A stretch of DNA of 64,000 nt from Sinohyriopsis cumingii (GCA_028554795.2 CM068827.1:71149809-71213808); one strand, 5' to 3'. Positions 10,462 to 20,489 are shown, counted from the stretch's first letter. Notes: generated by a model not told the origin, from the sequence alone. Program-made: numbers and translations.

Positions 10462-11355
10462 ATGGAATCCATCTATTATTCTCCGAGAGGATACTGGAAG
10501 GGGAAGGCCGCAATTGGTAAGCTTGCAAGCGCTGCAAAGGTAACAAAGGCCACTGCGGCTAATTGGTTATCCAAACAGGCTATATGGCAAATTTATCTAC
10601 CACCGCCTAAACAAATCAACTTCTCGCGCTTTGATGTCAGCGTACCTAATGAAGTTCATCAGGCTGATATACTATTTTTGCCGCATGACAACGGTTACAA
10701 ATACGCGCTAACCGTAGTTGATGTTGCGAGTCGATACAAACAAGCGGAGCCGTTAAAAACAAAGTCAGCAACTGAAGTAGCCGCTGCGTTTGAAAAAATT
10801 TATCGAAGAGGTCCTCTGCGCTGGCCAAATCTACTACAAGTTGATCCCGGTAGTGAATTTCGCGGCGCTGTTTTATCAACGCTGAAACATCATAGCGTCG
10901 CGATACGACGAGGTCATACTGCGCTACATCGTGATCAGGCAATTGTTGAACGATTCAATCGGACTCTTGCTGAACGGTTATTTGGATATCAATACGCGAA
11001 GGAATTCATCCAAGAAAAACGATCTCGTGAATGGGTCAAAAGGTTGCCAGGCGTAATTGCAGCGTTAAATAACGAGATTACCCGAGCAATCAACATGAAG
11101 CCCAGCGACGCGATTAAATACGAGTATATACCCGGAAGATCAAAAATAGATAGCGTTTCCAAGCCGATTTTCGGCGATGTTACCGTGAGATATCTGTATG
11201 AACCAGGAGAGCTTGAAGGCGGTAAAAAAAGGGTTACTGATCCTATTTGGAGTGTTACCACACATAACATATCAACGATAACACGATCAACTGGTAGGCC
11301 ACCGATCTATAGACTGGATTCAACTGCCCCACAGCGCGGATTTACACGCGAGTAA
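10462..11355 (+). CDS. Polinton 1 retroviral-type integrase (rve)
   Basis: This integrase would cut and join the element ends. The N-terminal helical region begins YYSPRGYWKG and continues to WLSKQAIWQIYLP. The core has the catalytic triad D69 (HQADILFLP), D128 (LQVDPGSEF) and E163 (IVERFNR), with D-E spacing as in D,D-35-E integrases. The C-terminal part (VRYLYEPGELEGGKKR) is the small SH3/chromo-like domain typical of Polinton integrases. I take the ATG at 10462. The frame is open 57 bases further upstream with a TTG and overlaps the end of the PLA2-like region. It looks whole or nearly so. Confidence 0.92.
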   Translation: MESIYYSPRGYWKGKAAIGKLASAAKVTKATAANWLSKQAIWQIYLPPPKQINFSRFDVSVPNEVHQADILFLPHDNGYKYALTVVDVASRYKQAEPLKTKSATEVAAAFEKIYRRGPLRWPNLLQVDPGSEFRGAVLSTLKHHSVAIRRGHTALHRDQAIVERFNRTLAERLFGYQYAKEFIQEKRSREWVKRLPGVIAALNNEITRAINMKPSDAIKYEYIPGRSKIDSVSKPIFGDVTVRYLYEPGELEGGKKRVTDPIWSVTTHNISTITRSTGRPPIYRLDSTAPQRGFTRE

Positions 11356-11429
11356 CTACAAGTGATACCTGACGATACTCAATTACCCCCGCGTGGTCTT
11401 AACTAGCGCCGTTGCGTCTATTGCACTCA

Positions 11430-14400
11430 AGACAGGTCAACCTCACATTGTTTTTAACATGACCGAGACTGTTATCGATTCTGTCCACGGTAAATTGGCG
11501 AGCGTCTTTATCCGAATAACGTCAGCGCATTACACAATTACAACTTGCGCAGTGATTATTCTGTTGTTGTCGTAACGCAATTATTAATTCGGCATCAATA
11601 TCAAAACGCCGCTGTTTTTTTTTATCCTGTTGGCGGTAACCCGAGAGTTTTCTATCAATGACGCTTGCATCGATGATGTCGTTGTCATTGGTGACTCCGT
11701 CACTGACTCCGTCAATAACAATTCTTCGAAGCTGATTTATCCTTCGTACTCTGGACACTGCAAGATAGACTAGATTTGACCATTCGATGCGATTATCAAC
11801 TATCCAAACAATTGTGTCCGTGATAGTCAGTCCCTGAGAGGAATGTATTGTCGTTGCGTATCCTAGCGTCCACGGGGATTTATCAGCACGTAGCGCGTCC
11901 TCGACGACGCTGATATCAACAAGCACGATATCATTCAGCACGAGAACTTGTTTTTTTTGTCCCTGACGCCGTTGGGCCCGGGATTTCAACTTCAATGTTC
12001 TGCCGCCGTGTGTCCGCGGGTCTATAACATAACGGCACTGGGCGCGTTGAAAACTTTTCCTTATGCAACGTAAACAACTTCCGCTGAAGTGTGTCTCTGA
12101 CTATCTTTCTACTCGCTACAATCAAATAATTTGGTCTCCATGTTTCCCAAAATTCATTTAACGGCGTTTCCGGAATCACCTCGCGAATTATTTCACATTG
12201 AATTCTATCCGGCTGTAATCTGATTAATTTTTTAACCTAGCGCAGTTGTTCATCAAGTGCTCGGTAATCAGTATCGGTTTCTTCATAATAGTCCACGAAC
12301 CCGCTCAACCAATCATGTGGACCCTCGCCGACAAATGGTGGTGGTTGGCCATGGTCGCCACACATGATTACCGCTGTATTCGCGCGCAGCAACCACTCAA
12401 GAAACATTTGTAAAGTATCTAACGAAACAGTACATATTTCGTCCCAGATGATAACGTCGGGAATAAATTTTTCACCCATTCGATCAGGAGTCCACTCACC
12501 GCCGCTGTATCGAAAAAAGTTGTGATAAGTAACGGCGTCAACATTTCGTTGTTTTATCTCTCGCGCTAGTCTATGGGTCGGTGTAAGCACGATTATACTT
12601 GCCCGCGTTCGAAATAATTCAATTGCCCGAGTCGTCTTTCCTGACCCGCCACAGCCGCTTAAATAAACCGTCTTGTGTCTACAAATTGGATCAGAACACG
12701 ATGGTGCATTAGACCATTCTGACAATTTATCACCGCGTAAGTAGTTGTTCTCAACGGTGACATCTGCTGACGGGGAATAATCGCGTCGTATTTCATTTTT
12801 AATTCTCCATGTACCCCAACTCTCGTCCGGACTAGTAAACTCGGCTACGTTTCCCTTATACTTTACGTCAATATAAAATGAATCAACGGCTACTCTAACC
12901 GCGGTATCGGGGAATCTATTTATCATCGAGAATAAATTGATAGCGGCATAACCCAGCATAGACGCCCTCAAATGTGGATACGCCGGGCTGTCTCCATCGC
13001 TGTAGGTAACAACTGTACCCAACCTCGTTCCATTGGACAAGAAAGCTGTTTTGCAGTTCACGTATCTATTTTTCGCCACTGCGTCCTTGATTACGAAATC
13101 ATATTCTGCGTCATCTATAATCAGCCGTGAGCAATATCGTTTGTAGTCGCAGTTTTTTCCACCTTGTGTGAACTTACCAATTATTCTTCTACCGAGATCT
13201 TTTGCCTCGCGGTTTCGTTGGTTGAATATCCTCCTGGACCATTCGATGATATATTCCTCGTCGGCATCAATGTGTTTTCTGGACTCGTCAATTATGCTAT
13301 CTAGACGCTCCGGTTCTGGTAACCAGACTTCAGTCTGCGCCCGGTATGATATAATCGCGTCACTGACAATCAACGAAACTAGCATTTTACGATCAATCAT
13401 ATACCGTAGCAGCGCTATTGGCAGCCACTTTTTTTCAGCCATGTGTCTACCGATCCAAATATAGCAACAGCGATGGAGTCCTGCCGCGAATTCAAATGAT
13501 ACTATGCGAGCGAATCCGGTTAAATCAAAATCAGGCAGTGGTCCATTAATAGCAACACGAGTCATTTCATGACTGGGGTGTCCAAATCGTCTAAAGTACT
13601 CAGCGGCGGATCCATACCCGAGAAAACTCGCTGGATAACAGGCAACCATATCAACCGAGATCATAGCGTCGCGGTTGTATTCAGTGTTCCATAATCCACC
13701 GTGATAATACTCCAAACAACTGGATTGTACATCCGGCAGAAATTCCTTGCGCGTTGGTCTCCACGCATTTTTCCTTGCTGCAACATGAGCTACAACCGAT
13801 GGAATCGTAAAACAATTTGTTAGCAGTTGTTCATCATGCTCCTCAAATTCTATGGCGGTTTTTTTCATCCTGTTGTGAAATGCTTCAGTGCGATATAATT
13901 CACCGTTTGGTCTTACAAACTGATCAAAGGTATCCGCATCGTTTTCAGCGCTGCGAAGTAACCACACTGATACAGGGTCGTTTTTACACAAGTAGGCAAT
14001 AGCATCAAATAGTTTCCTCTCCGCGAGAAAACCGTCCTTGGAGAATTCTTCGGGTATATACTTTACTGTTCTATCCCGTGGAAATATTGTGATCGCGGGC
14101 GTCCATGCGTGTTCGTTATGATCAATAATTTTGATTGGGGCCCTATTTGATTTATACTTCGATTCGTATAATACTTCACCGGTTATCGTTGTAACGGTTA
14201 TTGGAAATCTCAACGACGTTTCTAATCTTGCTATGTCGCTGATGGTTGCTCCACGCTCTTTTACGGTTAGTTCCCACTGGCTGATTTTGCTACGTCGTAA
14301 ATCAGTCAATTTGTTTCCTCGACATGCATTTGTAAAATGCTCTATTACTCGTTCTGCTACACAATTTATCCCCGTTGACTGTTTCATCGGTTTCAGTTTT

Positions 14401-14879
14401 CCGATATCAGGTTTCTTATTTAACGGGTATATTCCATAAACAACTGCTGTTTCAGGATACGCTCGTTCATAGTATGGTCTGTCAATTCCGGTTAACAACC
14501 CCGGCTTGGAGTCGCGGCTGACAATGACTGTTTTCTTGTCGCTGAGAACTGGTTCAAATTTATCACGTATGATCCAATCGCCTGATTCCACCCGGACAAT
14601 GAATTTTACTCTGAAGAAATACCTTTTACCGTCAAGTTGTGATATTATCGTTGCTGCGCGGTTGTAGTTCATGGTAGCATCAACAACACCATCAATTCGA
14701 AATGTTGACCAACTATGAGATGCACCATCACGCTTGAATTCATTGATACAATCGCGTATTTTACTCAACAGGGTTTTATCGTTTATTAACGCTTTTGGTG
14801 TGTCCTTGAGGACTCTATCGAGATTGAACTTAATATTTTTCCAGGGCTTAATTACTGCTAATCTCTCGAACTCATCCAT
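11430..14879 (-). pseudogene. Polinton 1 DNA polymerase B-SF1 helicase-HNH-like gene
   Basis: A very large leftward gene. The first part is a family-B polymerase: motif A-like SVDMVACYPASF, a motif B-like region with RRIIGKFTQGG, and a motif C-like AVDSFYID. A superfamily-1 helicase follows: Walker A SGCGGSGKTTRA, Walker B VIIWDEIC, CGDHGQ, and distally TIHSSQGLT and YLAVSRVRR. This is Pif1/RecD-like. The most distal part has a CxxC pair and then TVDRIDNSLGHV, NVRLTC and CNRRN, as in HNH-type zinc-binding nucleases. The gene looks broken (about three breaks). It would replicate the element by protein priming. It diverges from the Cys-rich gene at 14919 across a 39-bp AT-rich gap. Confidence 0.85.
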
Positions 14880-14918
14880 ATAATTAAAACAAGTATTTAA
14901 ATAAAAGAATATAGTATA
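14880..14918. promoter_or_regulatory. Divergent promoter gap of Polinton 1
   Basis: This 39-bp AT-rich spacer separates the start codons of the leftward polymerase gene and the rightward Cys-rich gene. It contains TATTTAAATA-like sequence. A bidirectional promoter is inferred from position and composition only. Confidence 0.4.
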
Positions 14919-15254
14919 ATGAATAAATGCAAATGGTTGATGATTGGGTCGACAACCCCGTGCAATAAATCATGCAGAGGTGAATTCTGCGGGTATCATT
15001 TACAAAGCGTTCGTAATGGTTCTCTTGGCCCCCTCCCGTGCTTGGTTTGCCACGTTGGTGTAAGAGGAAAATCGCAGTTGTGTATCAATTGTGGCGGAAA
15101 GCGATACAGAGAGTTAAAGCGTTATTACGATAAACGAATAAAAAACGCCGTCATTGACCCCACCGCTGACTCCGTCAAGGACAAAATCATCAAAGCTCCT
15201 CAAGACTACATTGAAAGGTTTATAATTAAACCAAATAATGAATTAGACAAGTAG
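14919..15254 (+). CDS. Polinton 1 Cys-rich putative zinc-binding protein
   Basis: 111 residues with about ten cysteines and histidines in the first 62 residues: CKWLM, CNKSCRGEFCGYH, PCLVCHVGVRG, LCINCGG. The spacing suggests two small zinc sites. The C-terminal half is basic and helical. I do not recognise a named family. Small Cys-rich proteins beside the polymerase are common in Polintons, and a DNA-binding or host-interaction role is a guess. The frame is open from ATG to stop. Confidence 0.75.
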   Translation: MNKCKWLMIGSTTPCNKSCRGEFCGYHLQSVRNGSLGPLPCLVCHVGVRGKSQLCINCGGKRYRELKRYYDKRIKNAVIDPTADSVKDKIIKAPQDYIERFIIKPNNELDK

Positions 15255-15267
15255 TATTATTATACAA

Positions 15268-15794
15268 ATGGACCAAGAGTTCAGACCTCACCCTGTATTT
15301 GTTAATTACGAGGCATCTCGCGACGGCGTTGTTAGAAACCGCAGACTGAAGAAGCCGGTTGGTACCGTAAATAATCACGGATATTTGATATTTGGTGCCG
15401 GGAAAAAATCTATCTTATTCACAGGATGGTGTATGAAGCGTTTAACGGACTGATCAACGACGGTCTCGTTATTGATCACATTGATGGATGTCCTCAAAAT
15501 AACAGACTGTGTAATCTAAGAGCTGTTACACCGAGTCAAAATTCCAAATTTGGAAAAACAGGAGGGATGAGAAAGGCAAAACCCGTAAAGTCATTTGATA
15601 CAATAACGCACGAAGAAAAAATATTTCGCTCTATGAATGCGGCTGGTAGATACTTCGATATTTGTAGTAAATCAGTTCGAGATGTTGCAGAGAATATAAC
15701 TAAAACAGCGATCTCAAAAAAGACCGGACACAAAATTCGATTTTCATATATAACATCAAAGGGAGATAACTCGTTTTGTGATAGCGTCGCATGA
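15268..15794 (+). pseudogene. Polinton 1 HNH endonuclease, homing type
   Basis: The region codes for a NUMOD4-like start (GVVRNRR, NNHGYLIF) and an HNH_3-type core, VIDHIDGCPQNNRLCNLR, VTPSQN. A C-terminal helical DNA-recognition-like part (SMNAAGRYFDICSKSVR) resembles NUMOD1. Such genes are typical free-standing homing endonucleases of phages and large DNA viruses. It is not a core Polinton gene, so it may be a passenger. It looks broken (about one break). The start is 13 bases after the Cys-rich gene. Confidence 0.8.
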
Positions 15795-16687
15795 CAAGAG
15801 TTACGTCCCTTGAAGTCCAATTAATGTTGCGATTAATTAATCATTTTACGATGAAAACTAATGAAATACACGCTATTATCTAACAGCTGTATTCTTTTCT
15901 TTAGTGTTTCATTCAAATATTTGGTTTCATTTAAATGCCGTGAAACACCATTAATAAGTATTTAAGGGTTTTAACGATTCAAGGGAATTCAAATTAACAC
16001 ACACCTTGTGACTGACGCGGTTGTATTAGTCACCTTATATATAAGATGACTCGTTATAAGCCTGGGGCTTTCAAAAGCCAATTCAACTAATCAAAACTAA
16101 CCCACGCTCTTGACCCGGGCGTGTGGTTGTCTTTTGTTCACAATCATGCAACCGGGTTAATTTAATTGGGTTGCTTTTGATTGGTTGAATTGGCCGTAGA
16201 GTTCCGCCCCGCCGTTTTATGTTTGTGCTGTCTTGTGCCGTCCCATCATCCATCAATCATTTCATTGTAAATATATTCATCCTTAATTAAGTACATGTAG
16301 TGATGTCCCCCCAAGCATATCTTCTGGGCGGTCTACGATGACGTTTGTCACCCTAGGCCTCCCTCCCGGAGATGTATGTTTTGGGGTTCCCTTGGGCTCA
16401 GATGGATGCGAAGGCACCCAAGGGGTTCCAAGATGTGAATGTCCTTAATTAAGTAACCGATGGGCCTCTCTGACGTCATAGGGCGCCAGCGGGGTTGCCA
16501 AACGGGTCTTTTATGTATGCGCCGTCCAATCATAATACTCTCTGTTAACACGAAGATGCGGTGGCAACTTTATGTTATACGAGTCCATAATCACGCACAT
16601 ATTTCTCTAGGCAGTAAAGATGTTAACAGCACCTTTATGTGCCTAGAGTTCATTTTGTAAAATAATTTTTTTTTATTTAAAAATAAG
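15795..16687. promoter_or_regulatory. Polinton 1 central non-coding region
   Basis: About 890 bases without a gene separate the replication half from the capsid block. It holds TATATATAAG near 16037, a compound inverted repeat (16077-16194), two copies of TCCTTAATTAAGTA (about 16281 and 16442), and an AT-rich run directly before the first gene of the rightward block. It is the best candidate for the start of late transcription or for an origin. Both are inferences. Confidence 0.55.
16077..16194. repeat. Compound hairpin in Polinton 1
   Basis: GCCAATTCAACTAATCAAAA (16077-16096) pairs with 16175-16194 with one mismatch. Inside are two further stem pairs, CCACGC with GCGTGTGG and GCAACC with GGTTGC. 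The structure could extrude as a branched cruciform. Confidence 0.8.
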
Positions 16688-17095
16688 ATGTTTTATAAGA
16701 ATATGAATATCGAAGACATCAATAATATATTAACCGAGATTTCAAAATTAAAAAATCAAGGAATTGAATTATCTGATGGTCTCGACAGTGAAAAAATATT
16801 ATCCGATTATGAGATTATTAACGAACAATCGAAACGGGGGCGTTTTACCCTGGCCCGCGAGTACTTTTTTATAAAACGATTACAACATACGATTAATGAA
16901 AACTTGTACCACAATGACGCAAATGCATTCATTGGACTATTTACTGCCGTTGAAATAATACGAAAAAAACTCGGACGTGTTTATGAACGACGCCGGGAGA
17001 TTTCTAATAAGATCAAAAACATTAGAAGGATTATAGACGGAGCCTCCGATGGCACACTCGGCGAGAAATTAGAAATTGCGGAGCAATTGCAATAA
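16688..17095 (+). CDS. Polinton 1 small helical protein, unknown
   Basis: 135 residues, highly charged, predicted mostly helical (INNILTEISKLKNQ, VYERRREISNKIKNIRR), with no cysteine cluster and no hydrophobic segment. I do not recognise the family. It is the first gene of the rightward capsid block, preceded by a long T/A run. Its stop overlaps the next start as TAATG. The overlap suggests translational or transcriptional coupling with the next gene. Confidence 0.7.
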   Translation: MFYKNMNIEDINNILTEISKLKNQGIELSDGLDSEKILSDYEIINEQSKRGRFTLAREYFFIKRLQHTINENLYHNDANAFIGLFTAVEIIRKKLGRVYERRREISNKIKNIRRIIDGASDGTLGEKLEIAEQLQ

Positions 17096-18039
17096 TGGTA
17101 GGCGAATCACTCACTACTCGGCTAGCCAGAGAGCGGCTAGCGGCGCTTAAAAAGTTCATACCGTTACGAGACAGGGTCCGAGAAGAACTTCAAACGCGGC
17201 AACAAATGCAAACTGATTTTGCTGTTGGAAGCGAACAACTCTTTGCCCCGGTAACTAAAGCGACTAAGGATGTTACGGCGGCAACTGTACCCGTTCTCGA
17301 TGCGCTTGAAAAGATAGCGGCTCAAACCAAACAAACAAAAACAACTTTAGAAACACTCCCTGCAAAAATAGCGGCTGCTACAACACGGAGGCCACCACCA
17401 CTCGCTATAACCGAACCACAAGAACCTTATGTTACAATGGCCGACGAGGAAGAATTAGGTGCTACTGCGAAAAAACCAGAAGAAGAAATACCGGAAGAAA
17501 CACCAGAAAAAGAAACACCGGAAGAAAAAAAGAAAGAGGGGAATATACCCCGTAATGTTCTTAAAAAGTCCGCAATAGATCAAATTAGAGACATCGACGA
17601 CGATGAAGAATTAATTAATTTTGTTGTTACAACATCAACTAAGAGCCTTCGAGATGAGTATATCAATGAAGGTTACAAGAAAAAAATAACCTCGACGGAG
17701 AACTGGGCAAGAATAGTGTATTTAGCGAGTAAACATAGAGACGCATTACCACATCGTGGTGATCCCGATTACGATGAATTCCTCGAGAAAGTTAAGAGTA
17801 GAACACCAAAAAAAGGAAAAGGATACTCTGTTGGTAAAGAATCCTACTGCGTTACCTGTCGTGGTAGTGTTCGCAGTGATATATCACGGCTGGAAGTACT
17901 AATCGGAGGAAAACGAGCCGGAAATAACTCTCCGGAAATAATCAATGAGGCTGCTGATATTTGCAAGCGGTTATTTGCAGGCGGTATTATGGACATTAAT
18001 GCATATCAAACGCTCATAGACGAACTCGTGGATGATTAA
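17095..18039 (+). CDS. Polinton 1 virion-associated candidate, unknown
   Basis: 314 residues. Residues 1-105 are helical and Ala/Thr-rich. A very acidic, proline-containing linker (EEEIPEETPEKETPEEKKK) follows near 128-147. The C-terminal half is folded-looking and holds a CxxC (SYCVTCRG) and a helical end. I do not recognise the family. Position before the pX-like and capsid genes suggests a minor structural or scaffold protein. The start is fixed by the one-base overlap with the preceding stop. Confidence 0.75.
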   Translation: MVGESLTTRLARERLAALKKFIPLRDRVREELQTRQQMQTDFAVGSEQLFAPVTKATKDVTAATVPVLDALEKIAAQTKQTKTTLETLPAKIAAATTRRPPPLAITEPQEPYVTMADEEELGATAKKPEEEIPEETPEKETPEEKKKEGNIPRNVLKKSAIDQIRDIDDDEELINFVVTTSTKSLRDEYINEGYKKKITSTENWARIVYLASKHRDALPHRGDPDYDEFLEKVKSRTPKKGKGYSVGKESYCVTCRGSVRSDISRLEVLIGGKRAGNNSPEIINEAADICKRLFAGGIMDINAYQTLIDELVDD

Positions 18040-18065
18040 TTGGAAAACTGGTGTTTTTAATAAGG
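18034..18065 (+). promoter_or_regulatory. Late-gene box before pX-like gene
   Basis: TTAATTGGAAAACTGG overlaps the upstream stop and is followed by a T-rich run and AATAAGG just before the ATG at 18066. The same layout recurs before five later genes of the block. Confidence 0.5.
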
Positions 18066-18545
18066 ATGATCATACACTACAACCACGATAAACCAGTACT
18101 CGTCTACGTGGTAAACTCGCGATTGCCTGTTTACCGCGCGTACTATGGAGATGGTCTCGGTAGCACCATTGCGGGGTTATTTACAAGAATGGCTCCAAAA
18201 GTAGCGCCGTTAGCCAAACAATTAGGAATGAAGGCTATTGATGTTATTCGTGATAAGGGTATTAGTGCTATTGGAGATGTTGCCGGAAAGGCGCTTTCAG
18301 CCGCGCGGGACAAACTAATGTCGTTGGTGAAATCCAAGAGATTTTCAAGAAAAAAACAGATGCCATCAACGACAGTGATGCCTGCGAATGTCAGTAAAGT
18401 AATAAATAACGCCGTGGAAGAAAAATTAGAGTCATTGGCGGCTCAGTCATCCGCCGATGCGTCAACCAACGCGATCATTAACGCGATAGCGGGAAGTGGT
18501 CTTAAACAGAATTCAAAGAATTTACGACAAAAAAATCGCAATTGA
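18066..18545 (+). CDS. Polinton 1 adenovirus pX/mu-like core protein
   Basis: 159 residues from the ATG at 18066 (an in-frame GTG at 18051 is less likely). It contains YGDGLGSTIAGLFTRMAPKV followed by alternating small and hydrophobic residues and a basic stretch (KSKRFSRKKQ). This resembles the pX core-protein family of adenoviruses and adintoviruses, which binds packaged DNA. It sits directly before the capsid gene, as expected. The end overlaps the AATTGAAAACA box of the next gene. The frame is open. Confidence 0.75.
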   Translation: MIIHYNHDKPVLVYVVNSRLPVYRAYYGDGLGSTIAGLFTRMAPKVAPLAKQLGMKAIDVIRDKGISAIGDVAGKALSAARDKLMSLVKSKRFSRKKQMPSTTVMPANVSKVINNAVEEKLESLAAQSSADASTNAIINAIAGSGLKQNSKNLRQKNRN

Positions 18546-18555
18546 AAACACCAAC
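18541..18555 (+). promoter_or_regulatory. Late-gene box before major capsid gene
   Basis: AATTGAAAACACCAAC contains the upstream TGA stop and ends at the ATG. It is the shortest of the six junction boxes in the block. Confidence 0.5.
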
Positions 18556-19995
18556 ATGATAAATAATAAAATGTTTGCGCGTACCGCTGATCCCGCGTTT
18601 GATATGGACGCCCCAGTGCGCAGGGATGATACTGTCCGTGATTATCAATATTATTCTTATTATGCAGCGCAACCTGACCTACGATCGCGAATTGAACTTC
18701 AAGTCCAAGATACCAGTAAATACTTTCTGCCGTGTGAGGCGTTTATCGAAATTGAGGGAGAACTCGTGACAAATGCTGCCGATAATGCACCATACGCAGA
18801 TGACCATCGTGTTCGAGTTGGCTTCGTCAACAACGGTATCATGGCGTTATTTGAGAGCGCCAGATATCTTATTGACGGGCGAGAAATTGAATCAATAGAA
18901 CGCGAGGTTGATGTTGCAACGACGATAATTGGGTTGGCGAGATACTCGGATGATTATACAAGATCGGCGGGCCCATCTATAATGTTCGCAAAGGACACCA
19001 CTAATAACGCTGATCATCTTCAGTACATCAACGTGCTGGTGGAAAAAGATACCGCAGGTGATCAGGCTGAAGCAGCCAATCCAGATCGCAGAGCAAAACC
19101 AGGCGCTAATTTCAATATTATAAAAAGTCTTAACGATAATTACAATATGGGATTCGCAGCACGAGTAGGAATGTTGCAAGGACCACGCCGACAGTTTTCA
19201 TGCGCGATTCCACTCCATCACATATTTGGATTCTGCAGAAATGTCAGAAAAGTTATCTATGGGGCTAAGCATACAATCGCGCTAACGCGAAGGGGCGATG
19301 ATAACAATGCAATATGGTGTGCTGCTGGCGTCGCTGCCGGTAAAGTCATTTTAACTAAAATGGCATTGTGGATGCCGGTGCTGACTCCATCAGTTACCAC
19401 GGGAGCACGATTGTTAGCATTTATGGAACAGGGAGGGAAATCGTTGTTGAGTTGGCTAGCGGTAACAACTGATGCTAAAGAGGATAACGTCGCCGATACG
19501 TTTACATGGCACCTGGCATCAAAACAGGGTGTTTCAGCCCCGCGTCATATATTCATAGCGCTACAGAATAGGGAACGATTGGGCAGTCAAGAACACAGCC
19601 ATATGATATTTGATCAATTAAGAGTCAGGGATGTTTCGCTGAGAATAAACGGACAACAGGAACCATCCGAGGATATACAGCTTAATTACGACAACAACCA
19701 TATCGCACGTGTGTATCATCGATTGCTGTCATATATGGGTCGTGATCAAAACGTCGACACTGGTTTGCAAATATCACAACTTGATTTTAAAAAGCTGTAT
19801 CCGATTTATTATTTTTCGTTGGAACATCTTGATTTAACGAGACAATCCGTCGTTGATATACACTTCCGAGCTCGTATAGCCCCGGCTGGTGCTGATTACA
19901 GAGCGGTTGCTGTCATTCTCAGCGATAAATCAATGCTGCTAGAAGGTGTTGGTGGACGAATGAGAATCATTGATGCACCAGTGGAAAACATGTAA
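18556..19995 (+). CDS. Polinton 1 major capsid protein (double jelly roll)
   Basis: 479 residues from the ATG at 18556; an ATG five codons later (MFARTADP) is possible. The N-terminus (DYQYYSYYAAQPDL, then IELQVQDTSKYFLPCEAFIE) and the later segments RRQFSCAIPLHHIFGFC and QLDFKKLYPIYYFSLEHLD are typical of Polinton double-jelly-roll capsid proteins, which form the hexons of an icosahedral shell. Length is normal for the family. The frame is open throughout. Neighbours are the pX-like gene upstream and the pVI-like gene 27 bases downstream. Confidence 0.9.
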   Translation: MINNKMFARTADPAFDMDAPVRRDDTVRDYQYYSYYAAQPDLRSRIELQVQDTSKYFLPCEAFIEIEGELVTNAADNAPYADDHRVRVGFVNNGIMALFESARYLIDGREIESIEREVDVATTIIGLARYSDDYTRSAGPSIMFAKDTTNNADHLQYINVLVEKDTAGDQAEAANPDRRAKPGANFNIIKSLNDNYNMGFAARVGMLQGPRRQFSCAIPLHHIFGFCRNVRKVIYGAKHTIALTRRGDDNNAIWCAAGVAAGKVILTKMALWMPVLTPSVTTGARLLAFMEQGGKSLLSWLAVTTDAKEDNVADTFTWHLASKQGVSAPRHIFIALQNRERLGSQEHSHMIFDQLRVRDVSLRINGQQEPSEDIQLNYDNNHIARVYHRLLSYMGRDQNVDTGLQISQLDFKKLYPIYYFSLEHLDLTRQSVVDIHFRARIAPAGADYRAVAVILSDKSMLLEGVGGRMRIIDAPVENM

Positions 19996-20022
19996 TTGAA
20001 AGCACAAACGCGTTTACAATAA
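19991..20022 (+). promoter_or_regulatory. Late-gene box before pVI-like gene
   Basis: TGTAATTGAAAGCACAAACG overlaps the capsid stop and is followed by TTTACAATAA up to the ATG. Confidence 0.5.
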
Positions 20023-20415
20023 ATGTCGTATAGTGTCGTCAGTGTAGAGTTGACTGATGGTCAAGTCAAGAAATTACGATCAAAGTCGGCTAAACAATGC
20101 GGAACCACAATAACGCTGAAGCCGTCACAGATGGCAGGTGGTAATCATAAGATATCGTTGACGGCGCGTCAAATAAAACATTTCAATGATGCGATGAAGA
20201 ATAAAAAGGGTGTTCAAATAGATTTTTCAGCCGCAGCAATTAAAAACATGGAAAAGACCGGTGGGATATTTCCGCTGTTAGCTGCGATTCCAGCATTGAT
20301 TGCCGCGGCGGCCCCAGCAGTGGCTAAGGCGGCTGCGTTAGGGGCCGTTGGTACCGCGGCGGGGATGGCATTGAAGAAGGCAACCGGGAAAGGCTACAAA
20401 AAAAACGACCCGTAG
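20023..20415 (+). CDS. Polinton 1 pVI-like membrane-active minor capsid protein
   Basis: 130 residues. Two related segments (VELTDGQVKKLRSK and SLTARQIKHFNDAM) precede GGIFPLLAAIPALIAAAAPA and an Ala/Gly-rich hydrophobic stretch (about residues 79-118) with a basic tail. This layout matches the small Polinton/adintovirus protein compared with adenovirus pVI, thought to lie under the capsid and disrupt membranes. A Gly-Ala-rich tail could be a protease target. The frame is open. Confidence 0.75.
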   Translation: MSYSVVSVELTDGQVKKLRSKSAKQCGTTITLKPSQMAGGNHKISLTARQIKHFNDAMKNKKGVQIDFSAAAIKNMEKTGGIFPLLAAIPALIAAAAPAVAKAAALGAVGTAAGMALKKATGKGYKKNDP

Positions 20416-20417
20416 CC

Positions 20418-20489
20418 GGAAAGGGTCTAAGACTACCGGGAACCCCGTATTCATGGTACTCGGGAAAGGGTCTAAGACTACCGGGAACC
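20418..20489 (+). repeat. 27-bp direct repeat at protease gene start
   Basis: A 27-bp sequence beginning GGAAAGGGTCTAAGACTACC occurs at 20418-20444 and again at 20463-20489, 45 bases apart. The second copy codes for protease residues 4-12 if the first ATG is used. Confidence 0.9.

Noticed and set aside
11393-11575. A 60-codon plus-strand frame after the integrase
   Set aside because: It is the antisense shadow of the HNH-like tail of the polymerase-helicase gene on the minus strand.
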